Positions 15,082 to 23,669 of a stretch of 64,000 nucleotides of DNA are shown here, in pieces (position 1 is the stretch's first letter; each line of letters begins with the position of its first letter). The translations under genes were made by a program, and so were the position numbers. This stretch comes from DASUBV01 sp963822485 (GTDB lineage Bacteria > Actinomycetota > Actinomycetes > Streptosporangiales > Streptosporangiaceae). Under the pieces are notes generated by a model. The model saw only the letters and a list, made by a program, of their open reading frames with translations. It searched no databases and was not told the DNA's origin. The stretch covers positions 992,001 through 1,056,000 of the forward strand of contig CAWGHW010000037.1 in the NCBI GenBank assembly GCA_963822485.1, in the 5' to 3' direction.

Positions 15082-15861
15082 TCAGGCTGGGGCCGGGAAG
15101 CTGTCCAGCCAGAACTTCGCGATGTCGGCCCGGCGCAGGAACGCCACCTCGGGCTGGGCCTGCGCGTACTCGATGAAGCCGCACAGCGCGGACGCCGGGC
15201 CGGGCTGGCCGCTGTGCCCGGCGCGCACCTCGACCGACATCATCCGCCCGCCCGGCCCGCTGCGGGCCTCGTCCAGCAGGTAGTCCAGGCTCATCTGGAG
15301 GCCCTCGCCGAAGTGCCGGGGCGAGACCAGCGGCGTGTCGTCGTGCAGGCCGGGCACGACCAGGAACGGCCGGCCCTGGTCGGTCACGTAGTACGGCAGC
15401 TCGTCGTCGGCCGGGCCCGAGGCGTACCAGAAGCCGCCCTCCTCGGCCAGCAGCTCCCTGGTCTGCGGGTAGCGGGCCAGCCAGCCGCGCGGTCGCCCGC
15501 CGGTGGCCCGCTCCGTCGCGGCCACGCCGGTGCCGATCTCGGCTCGCTCCTGCTCGCGGGCCAGCCCGCTGCCCGAGCCTGACTCGTGCCGCCCGAGCAC
15601 GTCGTGCCCGTGGTCGCCCACCCACGCGCACAGCGGCGGGTTCCGCTCCAGCTCCCGCCCGGAGGCCGCCACGGTCACCGGGATGCGGTAGCGGTCGATG
15701 AGGCGGCACAGCCGCCAGATGCCGACCCTGGCCCCGTAGCCGTCGGCCGCCTCGTAGCCGATCACCAGGCTGATGGCTACCAGCGCGCCGTCGGGCCAGC
15801 GCACGGCCGGCGGCTCGGGGCCGTAGCCCACCAGGCTGCTTCCGGGAATCGCGTCCGTCAT
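15082..15861 (-). CDS. Polysaccharide deacetylase family protein
   Basis: The 259-residue protein has the NodB/PuuE-type start (WPDGALVAISLVIGYEAADG, GARVGIWRLCRLIDRYRIPVTV) and later GGFWYASGPADDELPYYV, as in the peptidoglycan deacetylase/allantoinase-like (PuuE) group. It is about 40 residues shorter than usual, and the expected HxxxH metal motif is not obvious (the segment reads DHGHDVLGRHESG), so catalytic competence is uncertain. ATG 15861 lies ten bases after the response regulator stop, with GAGGG inside that gene, suggesting co-transcription with the two-component system. It may modify a wall sugar or hydrolyse a cyclic amide. Confidence 0.75.
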   Translation of the reverse strand: MTDAIPGSSLVGYGPEPPAVRWPDGALVAISLVIGYEAADGYGARVGIWRLCRLIDRYRIPVTVAASGRELERNPPLCAWVGDHGHDVLGRHESGSGSGLAREQERAEIGTGVAATERATGGRPRGWLARYPQTRELLAEEGGFWYASGPADDELPYYVTDQGRPFLVVPGLHDDTPLVSPRHFGEGLQMSLDYLLDEARSGPGGRMMSVEVRAGHSGQPGPASALCGFIEYAQAQPEVAFLRRADIAKFWLDSFPAPA

Positions 15862-15871
15862 AACTAGATCA

Positions 15872-16570
15872 TCAACCCTCGGCGGGCCTGCGCGCGCGGG
15901 GCACGACAAGTCCGGACTCGTACGCGGCCACCACGGCCTGGGTCCGGTCGCGCAGCCCGAGCTTGCCGAGCACCCGGCTCACGTGGGTCTTGACCGTCTC
16001 CTCCGAGACCACCATGCGGGCCGCGATCTCCTGGTTGGACAGGCCCTCGGCGACCAGGCGCAGCACCTGGGTCTCGCGCGGGGTCAGCGCGGCCAGCGCC
16101 ACCGGCGCCTCAGGCGCGGGGCGCTGCGCGGCGAACTCGCTGATCAGCCGCCGGGTGATGCCCGGCGCCAGCAGCGCGTCACCGGCCGCGATGACCCGCA
16201 CCGCGTCGAACAGCCGCTCCGCGGTGACGTCCTTGAGCAGGAACCCGCTGGCCCCGGCGCGCAGCGCGTCATACACGTACTCGTCCAGGTCGAAGGTGGT
16301 CAGGATGAGCACCCTCACCCTCAGCTGCGGCCCGTCCGCGCCCTCAATGAGGCGCCGGGTGGCGGTGATGCCGTCCATGCCCGGCATCCGGACGTCCATC
16401 AGCACCACGTCCGGCCCCAGCTCGCGGCAGACCGCGACCGCCTCGGACCCGTCCCGGGCCGTGCCCACGACCTCGAAGTCCGGCTGGGTGGCCAGCAGCG
16501 CGCTGAACCCGTCCCGGACCACGCCGTGGTCGTCGGCGACGACGATACGCAGCGGGTGGCTGGCCGTCAT
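15872..16570 (-). CDS. NarL/FixJ-type response regulator
   Basis: Residues 1-125 form the receiver domain with acidic pocket VVADDHG, phosphoacceptor Asp in VVLMDVRMPGMDG, and the conserved Lys in FLLKDV. Residues 160-220 form the LuxR helix-turn-helix (LTPRETQVLRLVAEGLSNQE, then VSEETVKTHVSRVLGKL). The 232-residue length is normal. The gene overlaps the histidine kinase stop by four bases. The likely regulon is the divergent ABC exporter operon starting at 17885, where a 9-bp inverted repeat lies in the intergenic region. Confidence 0.95.
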   Translation of the reverse strand: MTASHPLRIVVADDHGVVRDGFSALLATQPDFEVVGTARDGSEAVAVCRELGPDVVLMDVRMPGMDGITATRRLIEGADGPQLRVRVLILTTFDLDEYVYDALRAGASGFLLKDVTAERLFDAVRVIAAGDALLAPGITRRLISEFAAQRPAPEAPVALAALTPRETQVLRLVAEGLSNQEIAARMVVSEETVKTHVSRVLGKLGLRDRTQAVVAAYESGLVVPRARRPAEG

Positions 16571-17751
16571 GACGCCTCGACCCGGGCCGGCAGGGTGGCG
16601 TCGACCAGGAAGCCGCCGCCCGCCGCCGGGCCGGTGCGCAGCTCGCCGCCCACCGCCGCGGCCCGCTCCCGCATGCCCGCCAGCCCGTGCCCGCGGGCCA
16701 GATCCGCCGCCGGCGGCCCCGGCCCGTTGTCACGCACCCGCAGGTGCAGGCAGTCCGGCGTGCGATCGAGCTCGACATCCACCGCCGCGCCGGGGGCGTG
16801 CCGCCGGGTGTTGGTCAGCGCCTCCTGGACGATCCGGTAGGCGGCCAGCTCGATGCTCGGGTCCAGGGTGAGCGGCGCCCCGCGCAGGATCAGCCGGGTC
16901 CCGGCCCCCGACGCGTCCCTGGCCTCGTCCAGCAGCGCGGCGAGCTGGGCCAGGCCCGGCTGCGGCGCCAGCTCAGGCCCGGCGTCCGCGGCCGACCCCG
17001 TGGTGTCGCGCAGCACGCCGAGCAGCCGGCGCATCTCGGTCAGCGCGGCCCGGGCGGTGTCACCGATGGCCAGCAGCCGCTGCGCCCCGGCCGCCGGCAG
17101 CGCGGGCGTGGTCAGCCGGGCCGTCTCGGCCTGCACCGCGATCATCGAGATGTGGTGCGCGACCACGTCGTGCAGCTCGCGGGCGATGCGGGCCCGCTCG
17201 CCGCGGGCCGTGTGCTCGACCAGCGTCTCCGCGATGACCTGGCGGGCCGCGCGGTTCTCGGCCGCCTCGCGGCGGGCCTGCCGGGTGATCGCGCCCAGTG
17301 CCGCCGCGGGCGTCAGCACCGCCAGCACCACGGCCAGGAACGCATCCTGCGTGGCCACCGGCCGCGGCCCGGCCAGCGCGAGCACCACGAACGGCAGCCC
17401 CAGCGCCACGGCCAGCGCCTGCTCGGCCGGGTGGGTCGCGCGGCCGCCCAGCCGCCAGGCCGCGATCAGCAGCGCGCCCGCCCCGGCCACGGTCAGGGCA
17501 CGCAGCGGGGCCAGCGCCAGCACGTCGGCCGCCGCCACCGCGAGCGCCGCCCCGGCCGGGGGCAGCAGGGCCAGCGGCAGCGTGCCGCCCAGGGCCAGCA
17601 GGCACACGCCCAGCGCGTTCTGCGCGTCCGCGCCGCCGACCACCAGCCGGGCGATGGCCTCGGCCAGCGCGAGCAGGCCCAGGACCACCGCGGCCACCCG
17701 CGGCCGCAGCACCAGCCTCACCTGCAACGCCTCACCTAGGACCGCCCACAT
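16567..17751 (-). CDS. Sensor histidine kinase (NarL-type partner, DUF-like membrane sensor)
   Basis: The first 150 residues are strongly hydrophobic, with five or six membrane helices and no large external loop, so it is probably an intramembrane-sensing kinase. ERARIARELHDVVAHHISMI is the HisKA_3 dimerisation and phosphoacceptor box with its His. AYRIVQEALTNTRRHAPGA and DNGPGPPAADLARGHGLAGM form the HATPase N and G boxes. It overlaps the response regulator by four bases and is divergent from an ABC-2 exporter, the arrangement of antibiotic or lantibiotic-stress sensing modules in actinomycetes. The signal is not known. Confidence 0.93.
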   Translation of the reverse strand: MWAVLGEALQVRLVLRPRVAAVVLGLLALAEAIARLVVGGADAQNALGVCLLALGGTLPLALLPPAGAALAVAAADVLALAPLRALTVAGAGALLIAAWRLGGRATHPAEQALAVALGLPFVVLALAGPRPVATQDAFLAVVLAVLTPAAALGAITRQARREAAENRAARQVIAETLVEHTARGERARIARELHDVVAHHISMIAVQAETARLTTPALPAAGAQRLLAIGDTARAALTEMRRLLGVLRDTTGSAADAGPELAPQPGLAQLAALLDEARDASGAGTRLILRGAPLTLDPSIELAAYRIVQEALTNTRRHAPGAAVDVELDRTPDCLHLRVRDNGPGPPAADLARGHGLAGMRERAAAVGGELRTGPAAGGGFLVDATLPARVEAS

Positions 17752-17838
17752 AAAACATTGTCGCCGCTGGCCAGCCCGTACGCGCCCCCCTGGCCGGGGA
17801 TCATCCCTCCCTCGCAGGAGCTACGGCCAAGACCGCTC

Positions 17839-17876
17839 CGCGGCGGGACGAAAACCCCGCCGCGCCTGCCTAGCGT
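17839..17876 (+). promoter_or_regulatory. Inverted repeat and -10 element upstream of ABC operon
   Basis: CGCGGCGGG (17839-17847) and CCCGCCGCG (17856-17864) are perfect 9-bp arms around an 8-bp A-rich centre, a good response-regulator site. TAGCGT (17871-17876) is a -10-like hexamer eight bases before ATG 17885; no Shine-Dalgarno sequence is seen, so the transcript may be leaderless. Confidence 0.45.
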
Positions 17877-17884
17877 GTTGTGCC

Positions 17885-18817
17885 ATGGAAGCAGCTATCG
17901 AAGTCGCCGCCCTGCGCAAGCGGTTCGGTCCGACCGTGGCCCTGGACGGACTGTCGTTCATGGTCACCGCGGGGAGCATCACCGGGTTCGTCGGCCCCAA
18001 CGGCGCCGGCAAGTCCACCACCATGCGGGCCATCCTCGGCCTCGACTCGCTCGACAGCGGCCGCGCCCTGGTCGGCGGGCACCCCTACCAGCGTCTGCGG
18101 CATCCGCTCAGCCACGTCGGCTCGCTGCTGGACGCCGCCGCGCTGCAGCCCAGCCGCAGCGCCCGCAACCACCTGCTGTGGCTGGCCCACTCCCAGGGCC
18201 TGTCCAGCCGCCGCGTCGACCAGGTGCTGGCCGACGCCGGCCTGACCGGCGTGGCCCGCCGCCGCGCCGGCGGCTACTCGCTCGGCATGCGCCAGCGGCT
18301 CGGCATCGCCGCCGCCATGCTGGCCGACCCGCCCGTGCTCATGCTGGACGAGCCGTTCAACGGCCTCGACCCCGAGGGCATCGTCTGGATGCGCGGCTAC
18401 CTGCGCGCCCTGGCCGCCGAGGGCCGCGCGGTGCTGGTGTCCAGCCACCTCATGAGCGAGCTTCAGGACTCCGCCACCCACCTGGTCGTCATCGGCCGCG
18501 GCCGGCTCGTCGCCGACACCAGCGTGGCCGAGCTGATCGCCGCCGCGTCCGGCGGCCGGGTGGCCCTGCGCACCATGGCCAGGGCCGAGGCCATCTCGGT
18601 GCTGGGCAACGCCGCCGCCACCGTGACCGTGACCGGCCCGGAGACCCTGACCATCGCCGGGCTCCGTCCCGAGCAGGTCATCGCCCGGCTGTCCGAGAGC
18701 GGCGTGCCCTTCTCCGAGGTGTCGGCCCACCGGGCCACCCTGGAGGAGGCCTACATGGAGCTGACCAGGGACTCCGTCGAGTACCGCGCCGCCGCCACCG
18801 AGGAGCCCGCCCGATGA
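17885..18817 (+). CDS. ABC transporter ATP-binding protein (DrrA/Bcr type)
   Basis: A 310-residue nucleotide-binding subunit with Walker A GPNGAGKST (about residue 40), signature SLGMRQRL, Walker B VLMLDEPFNGLDPEG and the switch segment VLVSSHLMSELQ. The C-terminal 80 residues are the DUF4162-like tail of ABC-2 exporters, ending LEEAYMELTRDSVEYR. ATG 17885 begins right at the conserved MEAAIEVAALRKRFG. It overlaps the first permease by four bases (ATGA). With two permeases downstream it should form a drug, lipid or peptide exporter. Close in sequence to the ATPase at 28205, so the two systems are paralogues. Confidence 0.93.
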   Translation: MEAAIEVAALRKRFGPTVALDGLSFMVTAGSITGFVGPNGAGKSTTMRAILGLDSLDSGRALVGGHPYQRLRHPLSHVGSLLDAAALQPSRSARNHLLWLAHSQGLSSRRVDQVLADAGLTGVARRRAGGYSLGMRQRLGIAAAMLADPPVLMLDEPFNGLDPEGIVWMRGYLRALAAEGRAVLVSSHLMSELQDSATHLVVIGRGRLVADTSVAELIAAASGGRVALRTMARAEAISVLGNAAATVTVTGPETLTIAGLRPEQVIARLSESGVPFSEVSAHRATLEEAYMELTRDSVEYRAAATEEPAR

Positions 18818-20385
18818 CCGCCACCACCACCGCCTACCGCTCCGGCCTGCCCGCCGGCCGCGACGGCTTCGCCCAGATCCTGCGGGCCGAGTGGACCAAG
18901 TTCTGGACCGTGCGCGGCTGGATCATCGGCCTGATCGTGGCCGTGCTGGTGACCGCGCTGATCTCGATCCTGAGCGCCGCCGGCCAGCACAGCGGTTCCT
19001 GCGTCGGCCCCGACCCAGCCCACCTGAAGTGCACCGTCGGCCACCCGTATGTCCCGGTCGGACCGGGCGGCGAGGCCGTGGCCGACACGTTCTACCTCGT
19101 GGATCACCCCATGACCGGGAACGGCAGCATCACGGCGCGGCTCACCTCGCTCGCCGGGGCCACCTCGACGCTCGGGATGAGCGCCGGGCAGCCAGGCAAC
19201 CCGCTGGCCAACACCAGGCCCGCGGTGACGCCGTGGGCCAAGGCCGGGCTCATCATCAAGCAGAGCCTGCGGCAGGGGTCGGCCTACGCGGCCGTCATGG
19301 CCACCGGCGCCCACGGCGTCCGCATGCAGTACAACTACACCCACGACTCCCCCGGCCTGCCCGGTGACGTCTCGGCCGCCGCGCCGCGCTGGCTGCGGCT
19401 CACCCGCTCCGGAAGCACGCTCACCGGCTACGACTCCGTGAATGGCACCAGCTGGGCGAAGGTCGGCACCGCCCGGCTGGCCGGGCTGCACGCGACCGTG
19501 CAGGTCGGCCTGTTCGCCACTTCGCCCGTGTCCTTCCAGCGCGGCAGCAGCGGCGCCACCACCCTGGCCACCGCGGTCTTCGACCACGTCAGCGGCGGCA
19601 ATCCGGCCTGGCGCGGCCACAGCATCGGGGCCAGCAGCATGTACCCGATCCTCGAACCGGGCAGCTATCACCGCTCCGGCAGCACGTTCACCGTCAGCGG
19701 GTCGGGCGACATCTCCCCGGCCGTCGCCGGCGACATCTTCGGCGGCGACACCCTGGAAAGCATCCTGGGCGGCGTGCTGGCCGGCCTGATCGCACTGATC
19801 GTCGTGGCCACCCTGTACATCACCGCTGAGTACCGCCGCGGCCTGATCCGCGTCACCCTCGCCGCCAGTCCCCGCCGCGGCCGGGTCCTGGCCGCCAAGG
19901 CCATCGTGATCGGTGCCGTCACCTTCGCCACCGGGCTGGCCGCCACCTTGATCGCCATCCCGATCTCCCGGCACATCCAGAACGGCAACGGCGACTACCT
20001 GTTCCCCGTCAGCCCGCTCACCGAGATGCGCGTCATCATCGGCACCGCCGCCATGCTCGCCGTGGCCGCCGTCGCCGTGCTGGCCCTGGGTACCGTGCTG
20101 CGGCGCAGCGCCGGTGCCGTCACCGCCGGCATCGTGCTGCTCGTCCTCCCCTACATCCTGGCCACCGCCCTGCCCGGCGCCGGACAGTGGCTGATGCGGC
20201 TCACCCCCGCGGCCGCGTTCGCCGTCCAGCAGACCATCCCCGCCTATCCCCAGGTCAGCGACAACTACAACGTCGCCAGCGGCTTCTACCCCCTGGCCCC
20301 CTGGGCCGGCTTCGCCGTCCTGTGCGCCTGGGCCGCCCTGGCCCTGGCCCTCGCCTTCTACCTTCTGCGGCGGCGAGACGCATGA
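18814..20385 (+). CDS. ABC-2 type permease with large extracytoplasmic domain (DUF1349-like)
   Basis: At 523 residues this is about twice the usual ABC-2 permease. One membrane helix (GWIIGLIVAVLVTALISIL, near residue 35) is followed by roughly 250 external residues. Within these, WAKAGLIIKQSLRQGSAYAA, PRWLRLTRSGSTLTGYDSVN and ATVQVGLFATSP resemble the concanavalin-A-like DUF1349 fold. Then come five or so helices (SILGGVLAGLIALIVVATLY, then the TLYITAEYRRGLIRVTL motif of this permease group). Inserting a sugar- or wall-binding-like domain in the first loop is unusual. It overlaps both flanking genes by four bases, so all three subunits are coupled. The exported substrate is unknown. Confidence 0.88.
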   Translation: MTATTTAYRSGLPAGRDGFAQILRAEWTKFWTVRGWIIGLIVAVLVTALISILSAAGQHSGSCVGPDPAHLKCTVGHPYVPVGPGGEAVADTFYLVDHPMTGNGSITARLTSLAGATSTLGMSAGQPGNPLANTRPAVTPWAKAGLIIKQSLRQGSAYAAVMATGAHGVRMQYNYTHDSPGLPGDVSAAAPRWLRLTRSGSTLTGYDSVNGTSWAKVGTARLAGLHATVQVGLFATSPVSFQRGSSGATTLATAVFDHVSGGNPAWRGHSIGASSMYPILEPGSYHRSGSTFTVSGSGDISPAVAGDIFGGDTLESILGGVLAGLIALIVVATLYITAEYRRGLIRVTLAASPRRGRVLAAKAIVIGAVTFATGLAATLIAIPISRHIQNGNGDYLFPVSPLTEMRVIIGTAAMLAVAAVAVLALGTVLRRSAGAVTAGIVLLVLPYILATALPGAGQWLMRLTPAAAFAVQQTIPAYPQVSDNYNVASGFYPLAPWAGFAVLCAWAALALALAFYLLRRRDA

Positions 20386-21152
20386 CCGCCCTGCACGCCG
20401 AGTGGACCAAGCTCCGCACCGTCGGCGGCATCGGCTGGCTCCTGCTCGCCGCGGCCGTGCTGACCGCGGGGGTCAGCACGGCCGTGGCCGCCGCCACCAG
20501 GTACTCCCCGCTCGGCTCCTACCAGGACACCACCAAGCTCGCGCTGACCGGCATCGACCTCGGCCAGGCCGTCATCGCCATCGTCGCCGTGCTCATCATC
20601 AGCGGCGAGTACAGCAGCGGCATGATCCGCGTCACCCTCGCCGCCATGCCCCGCCGCCCCCTCGTGCTGGCCGCCAAGGCCGCCTGGGTGACCGCCCTGG
20701 CCCTGGCCGCTGGAACCGTCGCCGTGCTCGCCTGCCTGCTCGCCGCCCGGCTCATCCTGCCCGGCCACGGCTTCGCCCCCGGCCACGGCTACCCCCTGCT
20801 CAGCCTGGCTCACGGCCCGACCCTGCGCGCCGCCACCGGCTCCGTCCTGTACCTCGCCCTCATCGCCCTGCTCAGCCTCGGCATCGCCACCGCCGTGCGC
20901 GACTCCGCCGTCGCCATCGGCGTCGTCCTCGCCGTGCTCTACCTGTTCCCGATCATCGCCCAGGTGCTCAGCCCCCGCTGGCAGCACGACGTCATGCGGA
21001 TCGGCCCCATGACCGCCGGCCTGTCCATCCAGGCCACCACCCACCTGAGCAGCCTGCCCATCGGCCCCTGGTCCGGCCTCGGCGTGGTCGCCGCCTGGGC
21101 CGCCGCCGCCCTGCTCATCGGCGGCCTCGCCCTCCGCCTCCGCGACGCCTGA
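20382..21152 (+). CDS. ABC-2 type permease
   Basis: A 256-residue permease with six predicted membrane helices and the conserved signature IISGEYSSGMIRVTLAAMPRR after helix 2. The same motif occurs in the larger permease upstream (ITAEYRRGLIRVTLAASPRR) and in the permease at 29416 (TTEYSTGLIRTTFTCVPRR). It starts MTALHAEWTKLRTV, the usual N-terminus. It overlaps the preceding gene by four bases and is the last gene of the exporter operon; the hairpin at 21203-21222 probably ends the transcript. Confidence 0.92.
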   Translation: MTALHAEWTKLRTVGGIGWLLLAAAVLTAGVSTAVAAATRYSPLGSYQDTTKLALTGIDLGQAVIAIVAVLIISGEYSSGMIRVTLAAMPRRPLVLAAKAAWVTALALAAGTVAVLACLLAARLILPGHGFAPGHGYPLLSLAHGPTLRAATGSVLYLALIALLSLGIATAVRDSAVAIGVVLAVLYLFPIIAQVLSPRWQHDVMRIGPMTAGLSIQATTHLSSLPIGPWSGLGVVAAWAAAALLIGGLALRLRDA

Positions 21153-21202
21153 CCGGGCCGCTGGCCGTCGGCGTGGTCGTGGGCGACGATCCGGCAACGC
21201 GG

Positions 21203-21222
21203 CATCGGGCATTTGCCCGATG
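21203..21222. terminator. Hairpin between convergent ABC operon and HNH gene
   Basis: CATCGGGCA and TGCCCGATG (21203-21211 and 21214-21222) form a perfect 9-bp stem with a two-base centre in the 236-bp gap between converging genes. There is no T-run on either side, as is common for actinomycete terminators. The rest of this gap holds nothing else I recognise. Confidence 0.5.
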
Positions 21223-21388
21223 TGGTCGGCCCTCGGGCGAGTACCGGCCCCAGCCCGGTCACATGACAGCGACGCGACCGTGGAGCTGATCGTCGGGCCT
21301 GCACAGGGAACTGGCCGACTGGGCCTGGACGCCGGGCCACACGCGATCTGCCGACCGGGAGATCTGGGTGGCGCAGTCCAGGTGACCG

Positions 21389-23489
21389 TCAGGCGGCGGT
21401 GGCGGGCGGGCCGTTGGATGGCCGGTCGGCCCAGAGGGTGTCCTGGCCGGGTGGCGGTCCGTGGCTGTGCAAGGTCTTGGTGCCGTCGGGGCTGGTGGCC
21501 GTGGTGGTGCCGTCGCCGTGCAATTGCAGGGTCCAGCCCCAGCGATGCACCGCGATGAGGTGGTGAAAAGTACACAAAAGGGTCAGGTTGTCCAGGCGGG
21601 TCGGGCCGCCCTTCGACCGGGGGATCACGTGATGCACCTGGCAGCGGACGGGCGGCGCGGTGCAGCCGGGGAAACTACAGTGCCGGTCGCGCTTGGTGAC
21701 GGCGCGGCGCAGGTGGGGCGGGACTTGCTCGGTGGGCTGGCCGAGGTCCAGGGGGAGGCTGGGTGCGGGGAAGAACCCGCCGGTGAGCTGGGTCCGCAGG
21801 TAGGCAGCGAGGCCGGTGGGGCCGGACAGCAGGCTGACGGCGTAGCGCAGCAGGGTGTCCTGGAGGCGGGCCAGGCCGCCGGGCGTCAGCGGGCTGCTGC
21901 CGGCGCCGGTTCCGGGCGCGGTGGTGCCGGGCGCGGCGGCGCCGGTGAGGCCGGGCGGAACCGGGCCGGTGGCGGCGGGCTGGGCGCGGCGGGCAGGCGG
22001 CGGCGGCTGGCCGGCCGCGGTGGTGATGGGCTGGCTGGCCGCGGTCGCGGTCGGCAGGGCGCCGGGGATGGGCGCGCGGGGCGCGGGCGGGTGCTCGTCG
22101 CATTCACAGCGGGGGCCGGGGACCGGCGCCGGGTCGGTGCTGGTGACGAGGTTGGCGAGGTCGCCGGCGAGCAGGTCGGTGACCAGGCGGGCCAGGGCGT
22201 TGCGGTCGAGGTGGCCGCAGACCATCGGCGCGATCTTCGTGTCACACGAGTACGCTTCGGCGGCTTTGCCGGTGAGCCAGCCGGGCTGCCCGGCGCGGGC
22301 GGCGGCACGGCGGGCGGCGCGGGGCCGGGCCTTGGTGAACGCGTCGCGGGGGTCGGGCGCCCAGCAGCTCATCCAGGTCGGGCCGGCCGGACGCCGGGCC
22401 GCCGCCGGGCTGGCTGGCGCCCGGGTGGCCCGGGTGCGGGTCGCCCGGGTCGGTGCCGCCGCCGGGCTGGCTGCGCGCCAGGCTCGCTGGCGCCCGGGCG
22501 GTCCGCGTGCGGGTCGCCCGGGCCGGCGTCGCCGCCGGGCTGGCTGCCGCGCCGGGCTGGCGCCAGGCCGTCCGCGCCGGCCGTCGCGTGCGGTCGCCGT
22601 CGCCGGAGCCGGTGGCGGCGAGGTGGTTGGCGAGCCACGCGCTGGCGGCGCCGGTGCCGCCGGGCATGTCCAGCAGCTCATCCAGCGTCAGGTGCAGCTG
22701 CACCTGCGCCGCCTGCCCCGCCCGCTCCGGCAGGCAGCCCGACGCCAGCAGCAGCCGCATCGCCTCCTCCAGCGCGTCGTGGCCGCGCTGCCCCGCCGAC
22801 CGGTCATCCTCCGGACCCGCCTTCTTCCCCAGCGTGTCCAGGACTTCAGTGAGCGCGGCCAGGCACTCCGGGGTCAGGTCCCCGTCAGCGCGGCCGTGGC
22901 CCTGGAACAGGCGGGTCAGGCGGAAGAACCGGTCATGGAACCGGGCGTCATCCTCGTCGTCCTTATCGGGCGGGGTGACCCGGGAGAACATCTCCTCCGC
23001 CATCTGCGCCAGGAAATCCAGGTCCGCCCCGCCCGCGGCCGCGTCGGTCAGGTTCTGGTCGGCCAGCTCCCGGTAGCCGACGGGCAGCAGATCCGACCAG
23101 TAGCAGATCTTCCGCGCGTACGACTCAGTGATCGTCCCGGCGGCGAGCGCGGCGGCGACCAGCGGGTGGGCGCCGAGGCGGCGCATCCACCCGATCGTCG
23201 CGGACGCGGCCCTGGCCGTGACCCGGGTCTGCCACGCCAGCCACGGATGCGGGCCGCCGTGCCCGTCATCGGCATATGCGCCCTGCGCGGTGAACGCCGA
23301 CAGGGCACGAACGCGGCCGGCGGTGTGCTGGGACTGCGCCCGCTCGTACTCGCGCAGCAGCCGCGCCTGGGTCACGGCCGGCAGCGACGCCACGTCGGCC
23401 CGGGCCAGGTAGCCCAGGGCGGCGCGGGCGGTGTCCATGGCCTCATCGACCGAGCCGAAGGAGGCGGCGGGTGCGGCGGGTGCTGTCAT
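21389..23489 (-). pseudogene. DUF222/13E12 HNH endonuclease family protein, frame broken
   Basis: The N-terminal part (ATG 23489) is a DUF222 domain, with WMRRLGAHPLVAAALAAGTI and ARKICYWSDLLPVGYRELAD. The C-terminal part is an HNH nuclease (DRHCSFPGCTAPPVRCQVHH, then IPRSKGGPTRLDNLTLLC and HHLIAVHRWGW) in a different frame. They join at about 22362, where DLDELLGA in one frame should continue into PDPRDAFTKARP of the other; one missing C explains it. The linker (about 22440-22600) has two Gly/Pro/Asp-rich repeats of about 60 bp lying in different frames, so further slippage is likely. DUF222-HNH genes are multicopy in actinomycetes with no proven role. It may be intact in the genome if this is a read error. 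Confidence 0.8.
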
Positions 23490-23633
23490 CCGGCGACCTC
23501 CTTCCCTGGCCTCGAACTCGCTTTCGATTACACCTCGACGATATCGGCCGGGTACGACAGTTCCCGCAGGGCCACCGAGCGCCGTTAGGGAAGAATTTCA
23601 AGATTCTTTCGCTGGCCACATGCGGGCACGAGA

Positions 23634-23662
23634 TTGACAACATGTTGTCTAATATCTAGGCT
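23634..23662 (+). promoter_or_regulatory. Promoter with embedded MarR-type palindrome; leaderless start
   Basis: TTGACA (23634-23639) and TAGGCT (23657-23662) are separated by exactly 17 bp. The predicted transcript would begin at or next to ATG 23670, seven bases beyond the -10. A perfect palindrome GACAACATGTTGTC (23636-23649) overlaps the -35 and spacer, placing a repressor dimer on the polymerase site. The downstream gene encodes a MarR-type domain, so autorepression is the simplest reading. Confidence 0.8.
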
Positions 23663-23669
23663 CGAGCGC

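Noticed and set aside
23634..23669. TTG 23634 as start of the MarR-SDR gene
   Set aside because: That codon is part of the -35 hexamer TTGACA of the predicted promoter; ATG 23670 lies where transcription should begin.
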